Shown here piece after piece: positions 1 through 7,895 of a stretch of DNA of 18,678 nt. The notes below the pieces were generated by a model. That model saw nothing but the letters and a program-made list of their open reading frames with translations. It was not told where the DNA came from and did not search any database. A program made the translations under genes and the position numbers. Each line of letters starts with the position of its first letter. The first letter of the stretch is position 1. Where the stretch lies: NCBI GenBank assembly GCA_964446655.1, contig CAYUPL010000065.1, forward strand, positions 1 to 18,678, written 5' to 3'. This DNA is from Desulfopila_A sp964446655 (GTDB lineage Bacteria; Desulfobacterota; Desulfobulbia; Desulfobulbales; Desulfocapsaceae).

Positions 1-564
1 TGATTGGGCCGTATGGCTGTTCCGTGTCGTTGCGCTGCATCAGTAATTATAGTTATGCAATAGGGGAGCTATATAAAAGAGTTTTCGTTTTGTTTTCCAG
101 CACTCATACAGTAATGGCATTGTTTGGGGTTGCAAGCTGCGCCGGTCTCCGGATGGTCTTTTCGTGATACCATTGGATCGTTTCGGTAGCACATGGATAG
201 CGGCAATAAATTGTCAGAAAGCAGGGGCTTTCTCAGTTCTTCAACCATAATTCGACATCTTAGCCCGGATCGATCTTTATATGGGTTTTCCCGGGTGGTG
301 TCAGCTCGGCAATGCAGCCAACACGTAAAACAGAGGAACTCCTCTAAATAACTGAAAACAAACACTCTAATTCGCCTTCAGGTAGGCGTTAGATGGAGGC
401 TGTAAGCATTGCTTTTTGCAAATGTTGCCGAGAAATTAATTGCATTAATCAACTGTTTCTCATAATATGCGTCTGCTGGGTGTACCACTTCAGTTTGTTT
501 TCAGTATACTAGAGGAGAGCCTGTCACGCAGGTTCAGTACGGTAGTCGCTCAACTTGCATAGCA
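1..564. other. Upstream region without a convincing gene
   Basis: This stretch is moderately AT-rich. The only long open frame is a minus-strand one at 69-365 starting at GTG. It lacks a ribosome binding site, is closed by an upstream in-frame stop, and its cysteine-rich product resembles nothing I know. Just before the transporter there is a possible -10 hexamer TATACT at 505-510, but no good -35 lies 16-18 bases upstream, so I do not call a promoter. A short inverted repeat (TGCAT/ATGCA) lies at 556-569, just ahead of the ribosome binding site of the next gene. Nothing else is recognisable. Confidence 0.6.
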
Positions 565-591
565 ATGCATGAAGTAAACAAAGGAGGAAGT

Positions 592-1593
592 ATGTTTAAC
601 ACCAGAAAGCTAATCACAGCCCTGTCCGTAACAACGTTTTGTGCCACTCTCATCTTTTCAGGCTTTCAAGCGGAGGTGTCCGCCAAGGATCGCCTGGCTT
701 TCTCCGGCGGTCCCGATGGAGGGACTTTTCAGTACTTTTCCAATGCGGTTTCTTCTCGTCTTTCAAGAACTCAGAAGGATATGGAAGTCTCCAATATGGC
801 CTCTGCCGGTTCCGTTGAGAATCTGCGCCGGGTCAACTCAGGTGAAGCCGATTTCGGTATCGTCTACTCCGGGGACCTGTTCTTGGGGCTGAATGGTAAA
901 TTAACCAATGATACCCGTAAATACGAATCCGTTTATGCCCTCTCTTACCTTTATGGTGCTCCGGCGCATCTGTTGGTACTTGCAGGCAGCGGAATTGAGA
1001 GCATCAAGGACCTGAAGGGCAAAAGAGTTGCCGTTGGTCCTGCCGGTTCCGGAGCGGCCGCTTCGGCGCAGCGCTATTTTACTTCCGTCGAGCTCTGGGA
1101 TAATTTCACACCTGAGTTCATCGGCTACAGCCAAGGTGCTTCCGCCCTGGGTGATGGTTTGATCGATGCCATGTGGGTTTTTGCCGGATTCCCGAATTCC
1201 TCGGTAATTCAGGCGGCCGCCAGCAATGAAATAAAAATACTGAGCACAGTTGCAACCGGCAAGGAATACGGCTTTTTCGACGATAACCCCTATTACACCG
1301 AAGTCACCATTCCAGCAGGCACCTATCAAGGTGTTGATTATGACGTTTTGACCATTCAGGATTCCGCTCTTTGGGTAGCCGGAAAACATGTCTCGAAAGA
1401 TAATGTATCCAAGGCTCTTGCCGATATCTATTCTGAAGAAGGTCTGGCATTTATGGTCAGTGTAACCAAAACCGCCAAGGCGATGACTGTGGCAGATGGT
1501 CTGCGCGGTATCGTCACCCCGGTTCATAGTGGTGCTGCAAAGTTCTGGACCAGCCATGGACTCTCCTTGACTGATGCTCAGCAGATGAAATAG
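592..1593 (+). CDS. TAXI-family TRAP transporter solute-binding protein
   Basis: Periplasmic substrate-binding subunit of a TAXI-type TRAP transporter, which captures a small (usually anionic) ligand and delivers it to the membrane permease encoded next. The frame opens at 565, but ATG 592 has GGAGG at 583-587 just upstream and begins a classic signal peptide: basic start (MFNTRK), hydrophobic core, and a cleavage site near VSA-KD at about residue 31. This gives 333 residues, the usual family length. The mature part starts with the family pattern FSGGPDGGTFQYF, followed by SAGSVENLRRVNSGEADFGI and the central IKDLKGKRVAVGPAGSG loop. No lipobox cysteine is seen, so it should be soluble rather than a lipoprotein. 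The permease start follows 82 bases downstream across a strong hairpin, consistent with more binding protein than permease. The substrate cannot be read from the sequence. Confidence 0.95.
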   Translation: MFNTRKLITALSVTTFCATLIFSGFQAEVSAKDRLAFSGGPDGGTFQYFSNAVSSRLSRTQKDMEVSNMASAGSVENLRRVNSGEADFGIVYSGDLFLGLNGKLTNDTRKYESVYALSYLYGAPAHLLVLAGSGIESIKDLKGKRVAVGPAGSGAAASAQRYFTSVELWDNFTPEFIGYSQGASALGDGLIDAMWVFAGFPNSSVIQAAASNEIKILSTVATGKEYGFFDDNPYYTEVTIPAGTYQGVDYDVLTIQDSALWVAGKHVSKDNVSKALADIYSEEGLAFMVSVTKTAKAMTVADGLRGIVTPVHSGAAKFWTSHGLSLTDAQQMK

Positions 1594-1608
1594 TTTTTCA
1601 TATCATAG

Positions 1609-1635
1609 ACCACAGAGGAGTCTCTCCTCTGTGGT
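1609..1635 (+). promoter_or_regulatory. Intercistronic hairpin between binding protein and permease
   Basis: A perfect 12-bp inverted repeat (ACCACAGAGGAG and its complement CTCCTCTGTGGT) closes on a 3-base loop, 15 bases after the binding-protein stop. No U-tract follows, so it is not a standard intrinsic terminator. Such a stem would block 3' exonucleases and stabilise the upstream message, or cause partial attenuation. Either would give the excess of binding protein over permease that transport systems need. The structure is read directly; the role is inferred. Confidence 0.75.
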
Positions 1636-1675
1636 GCTGCCTGTTCCACACCCCTCATCATAACGGAGCAAGGGT

Positions 1676-4108
1676 ATGTCGAAGGATCTTGATGATGATT
1701 TAGCTGGGCTTAGTAGTGAAGACAAGCAAAAGCTGCAAAAGCTGGTTGAAAAGGACGCAAAAGCCCACAGGGATCCAGGCGGTTTGTGGAAATGGGTTGT
1801 TGCTCTTCTCGGCACAACCCTGGTACTGTTCTACTTTTATGCGGCCGGCATAGCGTCCGTCGGTACGCAATATCATCTCGGCATTTATGTTTTTATCACC
1901 TACATACTTGTGTTTCTTCTCTACCCCGTAGGGAATCAAACTGCCCGCCTTGTCCTCGGCATATTCCTCTCCACGGTTCTGGTAAGCGTCTTTGCCATAT
2001 TCTTTGTTTATGGCGATCATGTGGTTTATTACCAGCTGGTCATGGGACTGGCTGAGAGTTTCAAGGAAGCAGGACTGTTGGGAGGGCTGGCGCAGGCAGC
2101 GACGGTTTGGCCCCTGTTTATCGCGATCGGCCTGCTGACAGCAGCTCTTTTTTTCATCGATGGTTTTTTTGCCAGGCAGTGGCGGAATGCTCCAACGGTC
2201 TCCGACGTTCTTTTTGCACTTGTGGCGGCAGGGGTGGTGTATTACTGGCTTTCCCAGTTTGAAGCGTTGAACTGGCGTGCCGGTGCTGAAAATGAGCTGG
2301 ATTCGTTAATCAGCATCACCGGAATACTGATATCCTTCGAGGTCTGCCGCCGTGTGCTTGGTCTGTCCCTGACACTTATCGGTGCTTCCATGGTGGCCTT
2401 TGCCTATTTCGGCCCCTACTTGCCGGACTTGTTTGCCCATCGCGGATTCTCATTTGAGCGTATCTGCAATGCTCTGTTTTTAACCACCAACGGTGTCTTT
2501 GGTGTAATGGCCAATGTCCTGGCAACCTATGTTATCCTTTTTATCTTTTTTGGCGCCTTCCTGCATAAATCAGGTGCGGGGCGCTTTTTTATCGATCTGC
2601 CTCTGGCCCTTGCCGGGCGCAGTACCGGAGGGCCGGCAAAAGTTGCGGTTATCGCCTCTGCCCTATTCGGCTCGGTTTCCGGAAGCGCTATCGCCAATAC
2701 CGTTTCCACGGGTGCTTTTACCATCCCGCTGATGAAGAGGGCTGGCTTCAGGCCTCACGTTGCCGGTGCCATCGAACCGGCGGCCTCTATCGGTGGTATG
2801 TTCCTGCCGCCGATCATGGGCGCCGGTGGCTTTCTAATGGCCGAGCTGACCGGAATGCCATACGCCTATATTATGATGATCTCCGTCGGGCCGGCGCTGC
2901 TCTACTTTTTCTCGGTCTTCTGTATGATCCATTTTGAGGCGAAAAAGCTGAACATCGTCGGCATCCAGGATGAAGAGTTTCCTCACTGGATGTCGGTCTT
3001 GAAAAGCGGCTGGTATTTTGCCCTGCCTCTGGTTATCATCACTATACTTATGCTTATGGGGCGTTCCCCTGGATATGCCGCGTTCTGGGCGACTATTTCC
3101 TGTGTTGCGGTCAGTTGGATCAATAAAGAAACCCGAATGGGACCAAAAGAGATCTGGGAAGCAATCCAGACCGGCGCCCGCAACACCCTGCTCATCGGTG
3201 CTACCGTCGGCGTAATAGGAGTGATAGTTGGTGTAATTTCATTAACGGGTATGGGATTAAAATTTTCCGACCTGATCATCGCGCTGGCGGGGAATAGCCT
3301 GCTGCTGGCAATAATTCTTATTGCCTTGGCCTCGCTGGTCCTCGGTATGGGTGTGCCGGTGACTGCATCCTATTTGATCGTTGCAGTTCTGGCAGTACCA
3401 GCCCTGGGCGCTTTTGGCGTGGCTGCCATCGCCGCGCACCAGATTGTCTACTGGCTCAGCCAGGATTCCAACATAACTCCACCTGTCTGCGTTGCTGCTT
3501 ACGCCGGTGCCGCAATAGCAGGTTCCGATCCCTGGAAAACGGGCTGGACTGCATTCAAGTTCGCTAAAATGCTCTATGTCATGCCGCTTCTTTTCGCTTT
3601 TACTCCATCCATTCTGTTTCAGGGCAAAATTGTTGAGGTGAAAATGCCGGAAATCGAAGTTCCCTTTGCCACCGTTCTTCAGGTCAATGTGCAGGAAGGG
3701 CAGGATTACAGTAAAGGCGATGTCGTGGCCGTGGTGCAGATGGGAGATGCAACTCAGGAGATTAAGGCCCGAAGAGATGCCAAGGTTGTGCAGATATATT
3801 CTTCACCGGGTGCAATGGTTGAATCTGAGTCTGTTATCGTCCGAAGCGAAATTACACCGACTCCTTATCGAATCTTTTCTTCCTTCTTCTCGGCGTTTCT
3901 GGGAACTATAGCCTTTTCCGCCTTGATGATGGGCTATTGGATCCGCCGTACAACGATATTTGAGTGGATGCTGCTCGCACCGGCAACCCTTCTGCTCTAC
4001 TGGCCCACCTTTATCACCGATGGAATCGGGGTGGTTATCGTTGCTCTGGTCTGGTGGATGCAGAAAGCAAAGAACAAGCGTGATGAGGCCAAGGCAGCCC
4101 AAGCCTGA
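1676..4108 (+). CDS. TAXI-TRAP transporter fused permease (4TM + 12TM) with C-terminal lipoyl-like domain
   Basis: Inner-membrane permease of the TAXI-TRAP system, combining the small (DctQ-like) and large (DctM-like) subunits in one 810-residue chain, as is normal for TAXI systems. The first roughly 36 residues are charged and cytoplasmic. Hydrophobic segments follow from about residue 37. The DctM core shows GSVSGSAIANTVSTGAF (332-348), SIGGMFLPPIMGAGGF (371-386), and a repeated-half signature GMGVPVTASY with PPVCVAAYAG near 600. After the core, residues about 651-723 form a soluble biotinyl/lipoyl-like fold (GQDYSKGDVVAVV, then ARRDAKVVQI), followed by about three more membrane segments and a basic tail. 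The modifiable lysine of true biotinyl/lipoyl domains is absent (QMGD where AMKM would stand). The tail may match Pfam DUF3394, known at the end of some TRAP permeases. ATG 1676 has GGAG at 1665-1668. Confidence 0.95.
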   Translation: MSKDLDDDLAGLSSEDKQKLQKLVEKDAKAHRDPGGLWKWVVALLGTTLVLFYFYAAGIASVGTQYHLGIYVFITYILVFLLYPVGNQTARLVLGIFLSTVLVSVFAIFFVYGDHVVYYQLVMGLAESFKEAGLLGGLAQAATVWPLFIAIGLLTAALFFIDGFFARQWRNAPTVSDVLFALVAAGVVYYWLSQFEALNWRAGAENELDSLISITGILISFEVCRRVLGLSLTLIGASMVAFAYFGPYLPDLFAHRGFSFERICNALFLTTNGVFGVMANVLATYVILFIFFGAFLHKSGAGRFFIDLPLALAGRSTGGPAKVAVIASALFGSVSGSAIANTVSTGAFTIPLMKRAGFRPHVAGAIEPAASIGGMFLPPIMGAGGFLMAELTGMPYAYIMMISVGPALLYFFSVFCMIHFEAKKLNIVGIQDEEFPHWMSVLKSGWYFALPLVIITILMLMGRSPGYAAFWATISCVAVSWINKETRMGPKEIWEAIQTGARNTLLIGATVGVIGVIVGVISLTGMGLKFSDLIIALAGNSLLLAIILIALASLVLGMGVPVTASYLIVAVLAVPALGAFGVAAIAAHQIVYWLSQDSNITPPVCVAAYAGAAIAGSDPWKTGWTAFKFAKMLYVMPLLFAFTPSILFQGKIVEVKMPEIEVPFATVLQVNVQEGQDYSKGDVVAVVQMGDATQEIKARRDAKVVQIYSSPGAMVESESVIVRSEITPTPYRIFSSFFSAFLGTIAFSALMMGYWIRRTTIFEWMLLAPATLLLYWPTFITDGIGVVIVALVWWMQKAKNKRDEAKAAQA

Positions 4109-4120
4109 AATACGGTATTC

Positions 4121-4157
4121 TCAAGCCCTCGCTCGTTTTGAAGAGACGAGGGCTTGA
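4121..4157 (+). terminator. Terminator-like hairpin after the TRAP permease
   Basis: An 11-bp perfect stem (TCAAGCCCTCG paired with CGAGGGCTTGA) closes a 15-base loop, 12 bases after the permease stop, and is followed by a modestly T-rich stretch (TCTTGTTGTG). This is the likely 3' end of the transporter transcript. The weak U-tract leaves room for an exonuclease-protecting role instead. Confidence 0.7.
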
Positions 4158-4500
4158 TCTTGTTGTGCTTCCTAAGGAAACAGAACAGCGATTTTGGTGG
4201 TGTTCTGGTCCAATGCCGCATAGCCCTGTTTTCCGCATTTATTTCCTACTCCAGCAAAGCGACGGATTTCTCCAGTGCTCCTCTCAGTCAATAGTTTCGG
4301 CGTGATAATTGAATAACTCCCTGTGGAATACGTTTACCCCAATGTTCTCAAGATGTAGCAACAAAAATGGATTGAGAGAGGATTCCTGTGGAGTGGTCCG
4401 CTGATCCGTCGAACCGCCTTGGCAGTATGAGTCCGGGGTGATGGCGAAATTTAGTACTGCTTCATAGATTCACTGTTAATTCAAGAGCTATTCTTCCCTC
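4158..4500. other. Intergenic region, no gene seen
   Basis: This lies between the convergent ends of the transporter operon and the S8 protease. Minus-strand open frames overlapping its left part run into the permease gene and its terminator, so they are unlikely to be real. I translated the strand downstream of the protease stop to look for a displaced C-terminal end of the peptidase domain and found no recognisable continuation in the other two frames. No clear terminator for the protease is visible. Confidence 0.5.
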
Positions 4501-5871
4501 TCAGTTTGAGAAGTCTGATGTACCCTGGGCAGCATTGAAAGCGGCATAAGGGCTTGCTATAGAGGTGCCTGCATAGGATCGATTATTAAAATCGGCAAAG
4601 GCCGGCTCGTACTGCTCAACAAAATCCCCATAGTTGGAATCTTTCCATTGGCTTCCGTCGGGATTCAATCCACCCACTGCGATAACCGAGTCATATCCGG
4701 CGGGATAAACAGGTTTGCCGGTTGGTTCGTTGCCGGCGGCTGCATAGAGCTTCATGCCCTTTTGGGCTGCAAAGTTCATGGCGGTTTCCAAAAAATGGCT
4801 TGCAACCGATGACCCCCAGCTCATGCTGACAACTTTTACCCCTGAGTCGGCAGCATATTCGAGGGCTCGCATGATGGTGGCAGAACTGGTCATACCGTTT
4901 TTGTCGAAGGTGCGAATAGAGAGAACCGGAACCCCGTTTTGGGCAGCGTTCGCGCCAAGAGGCGTAATGGCGCCAGCCGCAATAAGAGAGGTCAACGTTC
5001 CGTGGCCAGTAGAATCGCTGATTTCCGCAGTAGGATCAAGCGCATCATAGGTACCTCGAATGAAGGGAAGGTCGGCGTAAGCCGGATCGAGGCCGGAATC
5101 AAATACGGCAATGGCGGTCTCAACGGGAAGCAGGTTGAGGTTGATCTCCTCACTGGCGTCAGTCAATGGTAAGATGTGACTGGCAATTGCTGGAAACGCC
5201 AGATTCGGTTCGGTGGCATTAACGCCGTCGTGCGCCTGTGCAATCTGCCTGGCCTCTGCCAGGGTCATGCCTTCGCTAAGCTTAATGCGATATAGGCCGG
5301 GCGGGTGCATCGCTTCAATCACCGTTCCATTGAGGTTGCGTAGCAGTGCCTTCAAGTCCTCGATGGTGGATTCCTGGCTAAAGCCGACCAGTATTTCACC
5401 ACGGATGTATTTCACACCATTCTCACCATCGACTACATCGAGCACTTTTCCCGGGGAGGAAAGAGGACGGGCAGCGGATGGCCTGCCGATGGGAAAAATT
5501 CGTATGGAAGAAAGTTGCAAAAGATCACCAAGATGACTTTTCTCCTGTTTCCATTCAATTATGGAGTTGTACGGGCTTGCCAGTTGGGTGATGAGCCAGC
5601 CGACCTCAATGTTTTCCCAGTCACCGGAAATACGGCGCAGTTTGATCGATGGATCAATCAACACTTCTGCGCCACGCTGCTCGAAGAGCTGCAGCACCTC
5701 TGCAAGTGGCACATCTTCGGCCTTTAACCAGGCACGTTCGCCTTCTATGCGCAGCGATGCCGCCGAAAGTATCACTGGTAAAAACAGGACGCCAATGAAT
5801 ACCAGTGCACTTCTACTAAGCAAAGCAATGTATCTGCATTGCTTTAGTAGTCTAGTGTAAGAAGATTTCAT
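4501..5871 (-). CDS. Secreted S8 (subtilisin-family) serine protease with STN-like N-terminal domain
   Basis: Predicted exported endopeptidase, 456 residues. A long basic-hydrophobic signal sequence spans residues 1-38 (possible cleavage after SAA). Residues about 40-126 match the secretin/TonB short N-terminal (STN) pattern: LKAEDVPLAEVLQLF, then IKLRRISGDWENIEV, then SSIRIF. Residues about 156-228 look like the thermitase/fervidolysin-type propeptide (GEILVGF ... GLYRIKL ... EPNLAF). The catalytic domain has the full triad: Asp258 (VFDSG), His290 (GHGT) and Ser437 (GTSIASP), with oxyanion Asn381 (AAAGNEP). The chain stops only 19 residues after the catalytic serine, and the usual SPxVAG helix reads SPYAAFNAAQG, so the C-terminus is unusually short. 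It lies 87 bases downstream of the methyltransferase gene on the same strand. No strong ribosome binding site precedes the ATG, but no other start is compatible with the signal peptide. Confidence 0.9.
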   Translation of the reverse strand: MKSSYTRLLKQCRYIALLSRSALVFIGVLFLPVILSAASLRIEGERAWLKAEDVPLAEVLQLFEQRGAEVLIDPSIKLRRISGDWENIEVGWLITQLASPYNSIIEWKQEKSHLGDLLQLSSIRIFPIGRPSAARPLSSPGKVLDVVDGENGVKYIRGEILVGFSQESTIEDLKALLRNLNGTVIEAMHPPGLYRIKLSEGMTLAEARQIAQAHDGVNATEPNLAFPAIASHILPLTDASEEINLNLLPVETAIAVFDSGLDPAYADLPFIRGTYDALDPTAEISDSTGHGTLTSLIAAGAITPLGANAAQNGVPVLSIRTFDKNGMTSSATIMRALEYAADSGVKVVSMSWGSSVASHFLETAMNFAAQKGMKLYAAAGNEPTGKPVYPAGYDSVIAVGGLNPDGSQWKDSNYGDFVEQYEPAFADFNNRSYAGTSIASPYAAFNAAQGTSDFSN

Positions 5872-5958
5872 AGGTCTATGATAAGCGACAGCTACAAGAA
5901 AAACAATATATGCATTTTGTGAGTGTGGTTTTAAACGGCTGAGCCTCGTTGTTATCGA

Positions 5959-7404
5959 TTAATATGTGCCCCTGATTGCCTCTGTTACAGTATCATTGAG
6001 CTGCGGGCAGTACAGCTTTTTTTGAGCGGCTTCGTTGATGATGTTTTCCCACCTCCGGAAAGAATCTACGTTTTTCAAGGTGTGTTCGGCAGTTTTGGGA
6101 TTGCCTTTCTCGGCAATCTCGCGAAGCCCTTCAAGTGTTTGGTCATCGCCGGGGAAGTACAGAGGTATAACGCCGACATTCTTGGAGCACGTTTCAAAGA
6201 TCGCTCTGGAATGACGCTCACGCTCGCAATCTTCTGAGAATTTTTCCATGCTGAAAAAGTTAAGGCTGCCAAGGGCGCCCATGGCATGTCGTACAATATG
6301 TACGCCATACTTGCGCAACGAGTTGCGGCTCAGCTCCGACTCGTAAACCGCCTGAGGGGTGACATCCGTCAGACTGGTACTCCCTCCGGTCTGAGCGGAT
6401 GGGAATCCGGTAATCCAGGTGTTGATACGTGCCAGGGCTGCATTGATGAGGGTTTGGTGGGGCGAGCTGTAAGAGAGATTGCCGCCTGCCTCGGTCACAC
6501 CGGGAATACCACCGTGCATGCACAGGACACCGGGATTGACGGTCTGGGCGATTATCATCATGAACATTACCTGGGCATGGATCTGCGTCAAAAATGATTC
6601 GGGACTGCCGGCCCCGGACACGCCGGCAATTGTTTGATCAATCAGTAAAAGATTGTTGCCGGTGCGTGCGCTTCGTAAAAACGGCTCCACCATGGAATTC
6701 ATGGGAGCCAGGGATGCAATCAGGCTGGTGCCGTCGATCCAGTGCTCTTTGCCCTTTAAAAACGCCACCTCGTCGGCAGCCATGGTATTGGTGGTGATCA
6801 TCTTCAGTCCCTGATAGGCTCTCTCCATTAGCTGAGCAATTTCAAAGAGGGATATACTCTTGTCGCAGCCCACCGGCAGACTGAAAATGTTGACAACATC
6901 TTGTTGTTCAGCCACCAGGCGGATTATTTGCTCATACTCTTTATGATTGGCCGGGCGCAGATCTTCTTCACCGGTTCGTTTAAGAAAAGGCGATGTCGCG
7001 CCGGTACCAAAGGTATTCATTCCGGGATCTCCGGGCATTTCACGGGGCACCTGCTCGAGGCAATGATCGATATAACTCCGTTTCAGTGGGATAAATAACG
7101 CTGTTTCATTGTCGAAATCAACACCATCGGCCTGCAGGAGAATATCCATAAGGACCTGGTTCTCGGCTATGTTCATGCCGATGTCCGTCAGTACCTGTTT
7201 AGCGTTTTCATCAATGCGCTGGTAGACCGCTTTCTCCGCGATCAGGTCGTCCATATCCTCTAATCGTAATCGAACGGTATCAAGGAGAGGTGCGTCGGTG
7301 ACGTGTAGCAGGATGTCCTCATATATGGCCTTGGCCTGCTTGAACTGAGCCCCCTTTTCCAGCAGGATGGCTTTTTCCAAGAGTGTTTCAGCATGTGTGT
7401 ACAT
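5959..7404 (-). CDS. MttB-superfamily (trimethylamine/glycine betaine-type) corrinoid methyltransferase
   Basis: A 481-residue member of the trimethylamine methyltransferase (MttB/MtgB) superfamily, whose members move a methyl group from a quaternary or tertiary amine to a corrinoid protein. Family features seen are MITTNTMA (202-209), LLLIDQTIAGVSGAGSPE (252-269), AQTVNPGVLCMHGG (286-299), and the C-terminal TGFPSAQTGG ... PQAVYESE region (332-357) where the archaeal MttB enzymes carry pyrrolysine. The frame has no internal UAG, so this is a non-pyrrolysine member like glycine betaine methyltransferase MtgB, and the substrate could be any quaternary amine. The first roughly 50 residues (AETLLEKAILLEKG ... 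AKAIYEDIL) look like one TPR-type helical hairpin added before the core. No corrinoid protein or reactivase gene is nearby. ATG 7404 has an AAGGAA ribosome binding site about 7 bases upstream, with a 16-base palindrome just before it. Confidence 0.9.
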   Translation of the reverse strand: MYTHAETLLEKAILLEKGAQFKQAKAIYEDILLHVTDAPLLDTVRLRLEDMDDLIAEKAVYQRIDENAKQVLTDIGMNIAENQVLMDILLQADGVDFDNETALFIPLKRSYIDHCLEQVPREMPGDPGMNTFGTGATSPFLKRTGEEDLRPANHKEYEQIIRLVAEQQDVVNIFSLPVGCDKSISLFEIAQLMERAYQGLKMITTNTMAADEVAFLKGKEHWIDGTSLIASLAPMNSMVEPFLRSARTGNNLLLIDQTIAGVSGAGSPESFLTQIHAQVMFMMIIAQTVNPGVLCMHGGIPGVTEAGGNLSYSSPHQTLINAALARINTWITGFPSAQTGGSTSLTDVTPQAVYESELSRNSLRKYGVHIVRHAMGALGSLNFFSMEKFSEDCERERHSRAIFETCSKNVGVIPLYFPGDDQTLEGLREIAEKGNPKTAEHTLKNVDSFRRWENIINEAAQKKLYCPQLNDTVTEAIRGTY

Positions 7405-7417
7405 AGTATTTTCCTTG

Positions 7418-7433
7418 TTTCAAATCGTTGAAA
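7418..7433 (-). promoter_or_regulatory. Operator-like palindrome upstream of the methyltransferase
   Basis: A perfect inverted repeat TTTCAA-ATCG-TTGAAA lies immediately upstream of the ribosome binding site of the MttB-family gene, about 14 bases before its ATG. Its size and place suit a dimeric regulator site or a small 5'-leader hairpin. No regulator gene is adjacent. The function is inferred. Confidence 0.3.
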
Positions 7434-7728
7434 TACCGCAGAAAAGGTCTATCAACTCTGGTCTTTTAAAATATTACACCTGCAATACTACCCTACAGGT
7501 CAGGCAGTCTTAGATCAATACTAAATTATATACTGGACAGTTTGATGCAAACGACAGGGCAAGGTGTTCTAATCAATTATTGCATGCTGAACGCTGTGCA
7601 GCAGGTTGGAATTCCACTACAAATGGGTTTTGAAAATGTTTCCAAGACTGTCGAAAACAGGAAGTCCAGGCGTAGGGTGTGATGGTAGTTGCTTTTGTCA
7701 GTTGGGATAAAAGCTGAATGATGCCAAT
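7434..7728. other. Intergenic region upstream of the methyltransferase, no gene seen
   Basis: This AT-rich stretch lies between the tRNA terminator and the methyltransferase leader. It must contain the methyltransferase promoter, but I see no clear -35/-10 pair. A spaced inverted repeat ACCTG (7478-7482) / CAGGT (7496-7500) is the only other symmetrical element noted. No supported coding frame is present. Confidence 0.5.
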
Positions 7729-7766
7729 AAAAAAAGGCACTTAACTAATTAGATAGCCAAGTGCCT
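7729..7766 (-). terminator. Rho-independent terminator of the tRNA-fMet gene
   Basis: Read on the minus strand, a perfect 8-bp stem AGGCACTT/AAGTGCCT (7766-7759 with 7742-7735), with a 16-base loop, is followed directly by a run of T (7735-7729). It starts 11 bases after the tRNA CCA end. This is a textbook intrinsic terminator ending the tRNA transcript. Confidence 0.9.
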
Positions 7767-7776
7767 GAATCGTTTC

Positions 7777-7853
<77 letters not shown>

Positions 7854-7864
7854 ATGCGAGGACC

Positions 7865-7892
7865 AATATACAACGAAGATTTAGAAAGTCAA
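7865..7892 (-). promoter_or_regulatory. Sigma-70-type promoter of tRNA-fMet
   Basis: On the minus strand TTGACT (7892-7887), a 16-base spacer and TATATT (7870-7865) form a strong promoter. Eleven bases, GC-rich after the -10 (GGTCCTCGCAT), separate it from the first base of the mature tRNA. A GC-rich discriminator is typical of stringently controlled stable-RNA promoters, so growth-rate control is plausible. Confidence 0.75.
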
Positions 7893-7895
7893 TGG

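Noticed and set aside
69..365. Minus-strand 98-codon frame with eight cysteines
   Set aside because: It starts at GTG without a ribosome binding site, with an in-frame stop two codons upstream. The product resembles no family I know and cysteines are scattered rather than in repeated motifs. It could be a chance frame or a decayed fragment.
565..591. Upstream in-frame ATG of the TAXI binding protein
   Set aside because: It would place nine polar residues before the signal peptide and use no ribosome binding site, whereas ATG 592 has GGAGG immediately upstream.
901..1557. Long minus-strand frame (218 codons) antisense to the TAXI binding protein
   Set aside because: It mirrors a clear binding-protein gene and shows no start signals or known motifs.
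592..7404. TAXI transporter and MttB homologue as one quaternary-amine uptake and demethylation system
   Set aside because: The units are convergent with a terminator-like hairpin and a 343-base gap between them, and no corrinoid protein is present. Proximity alone does not support it.
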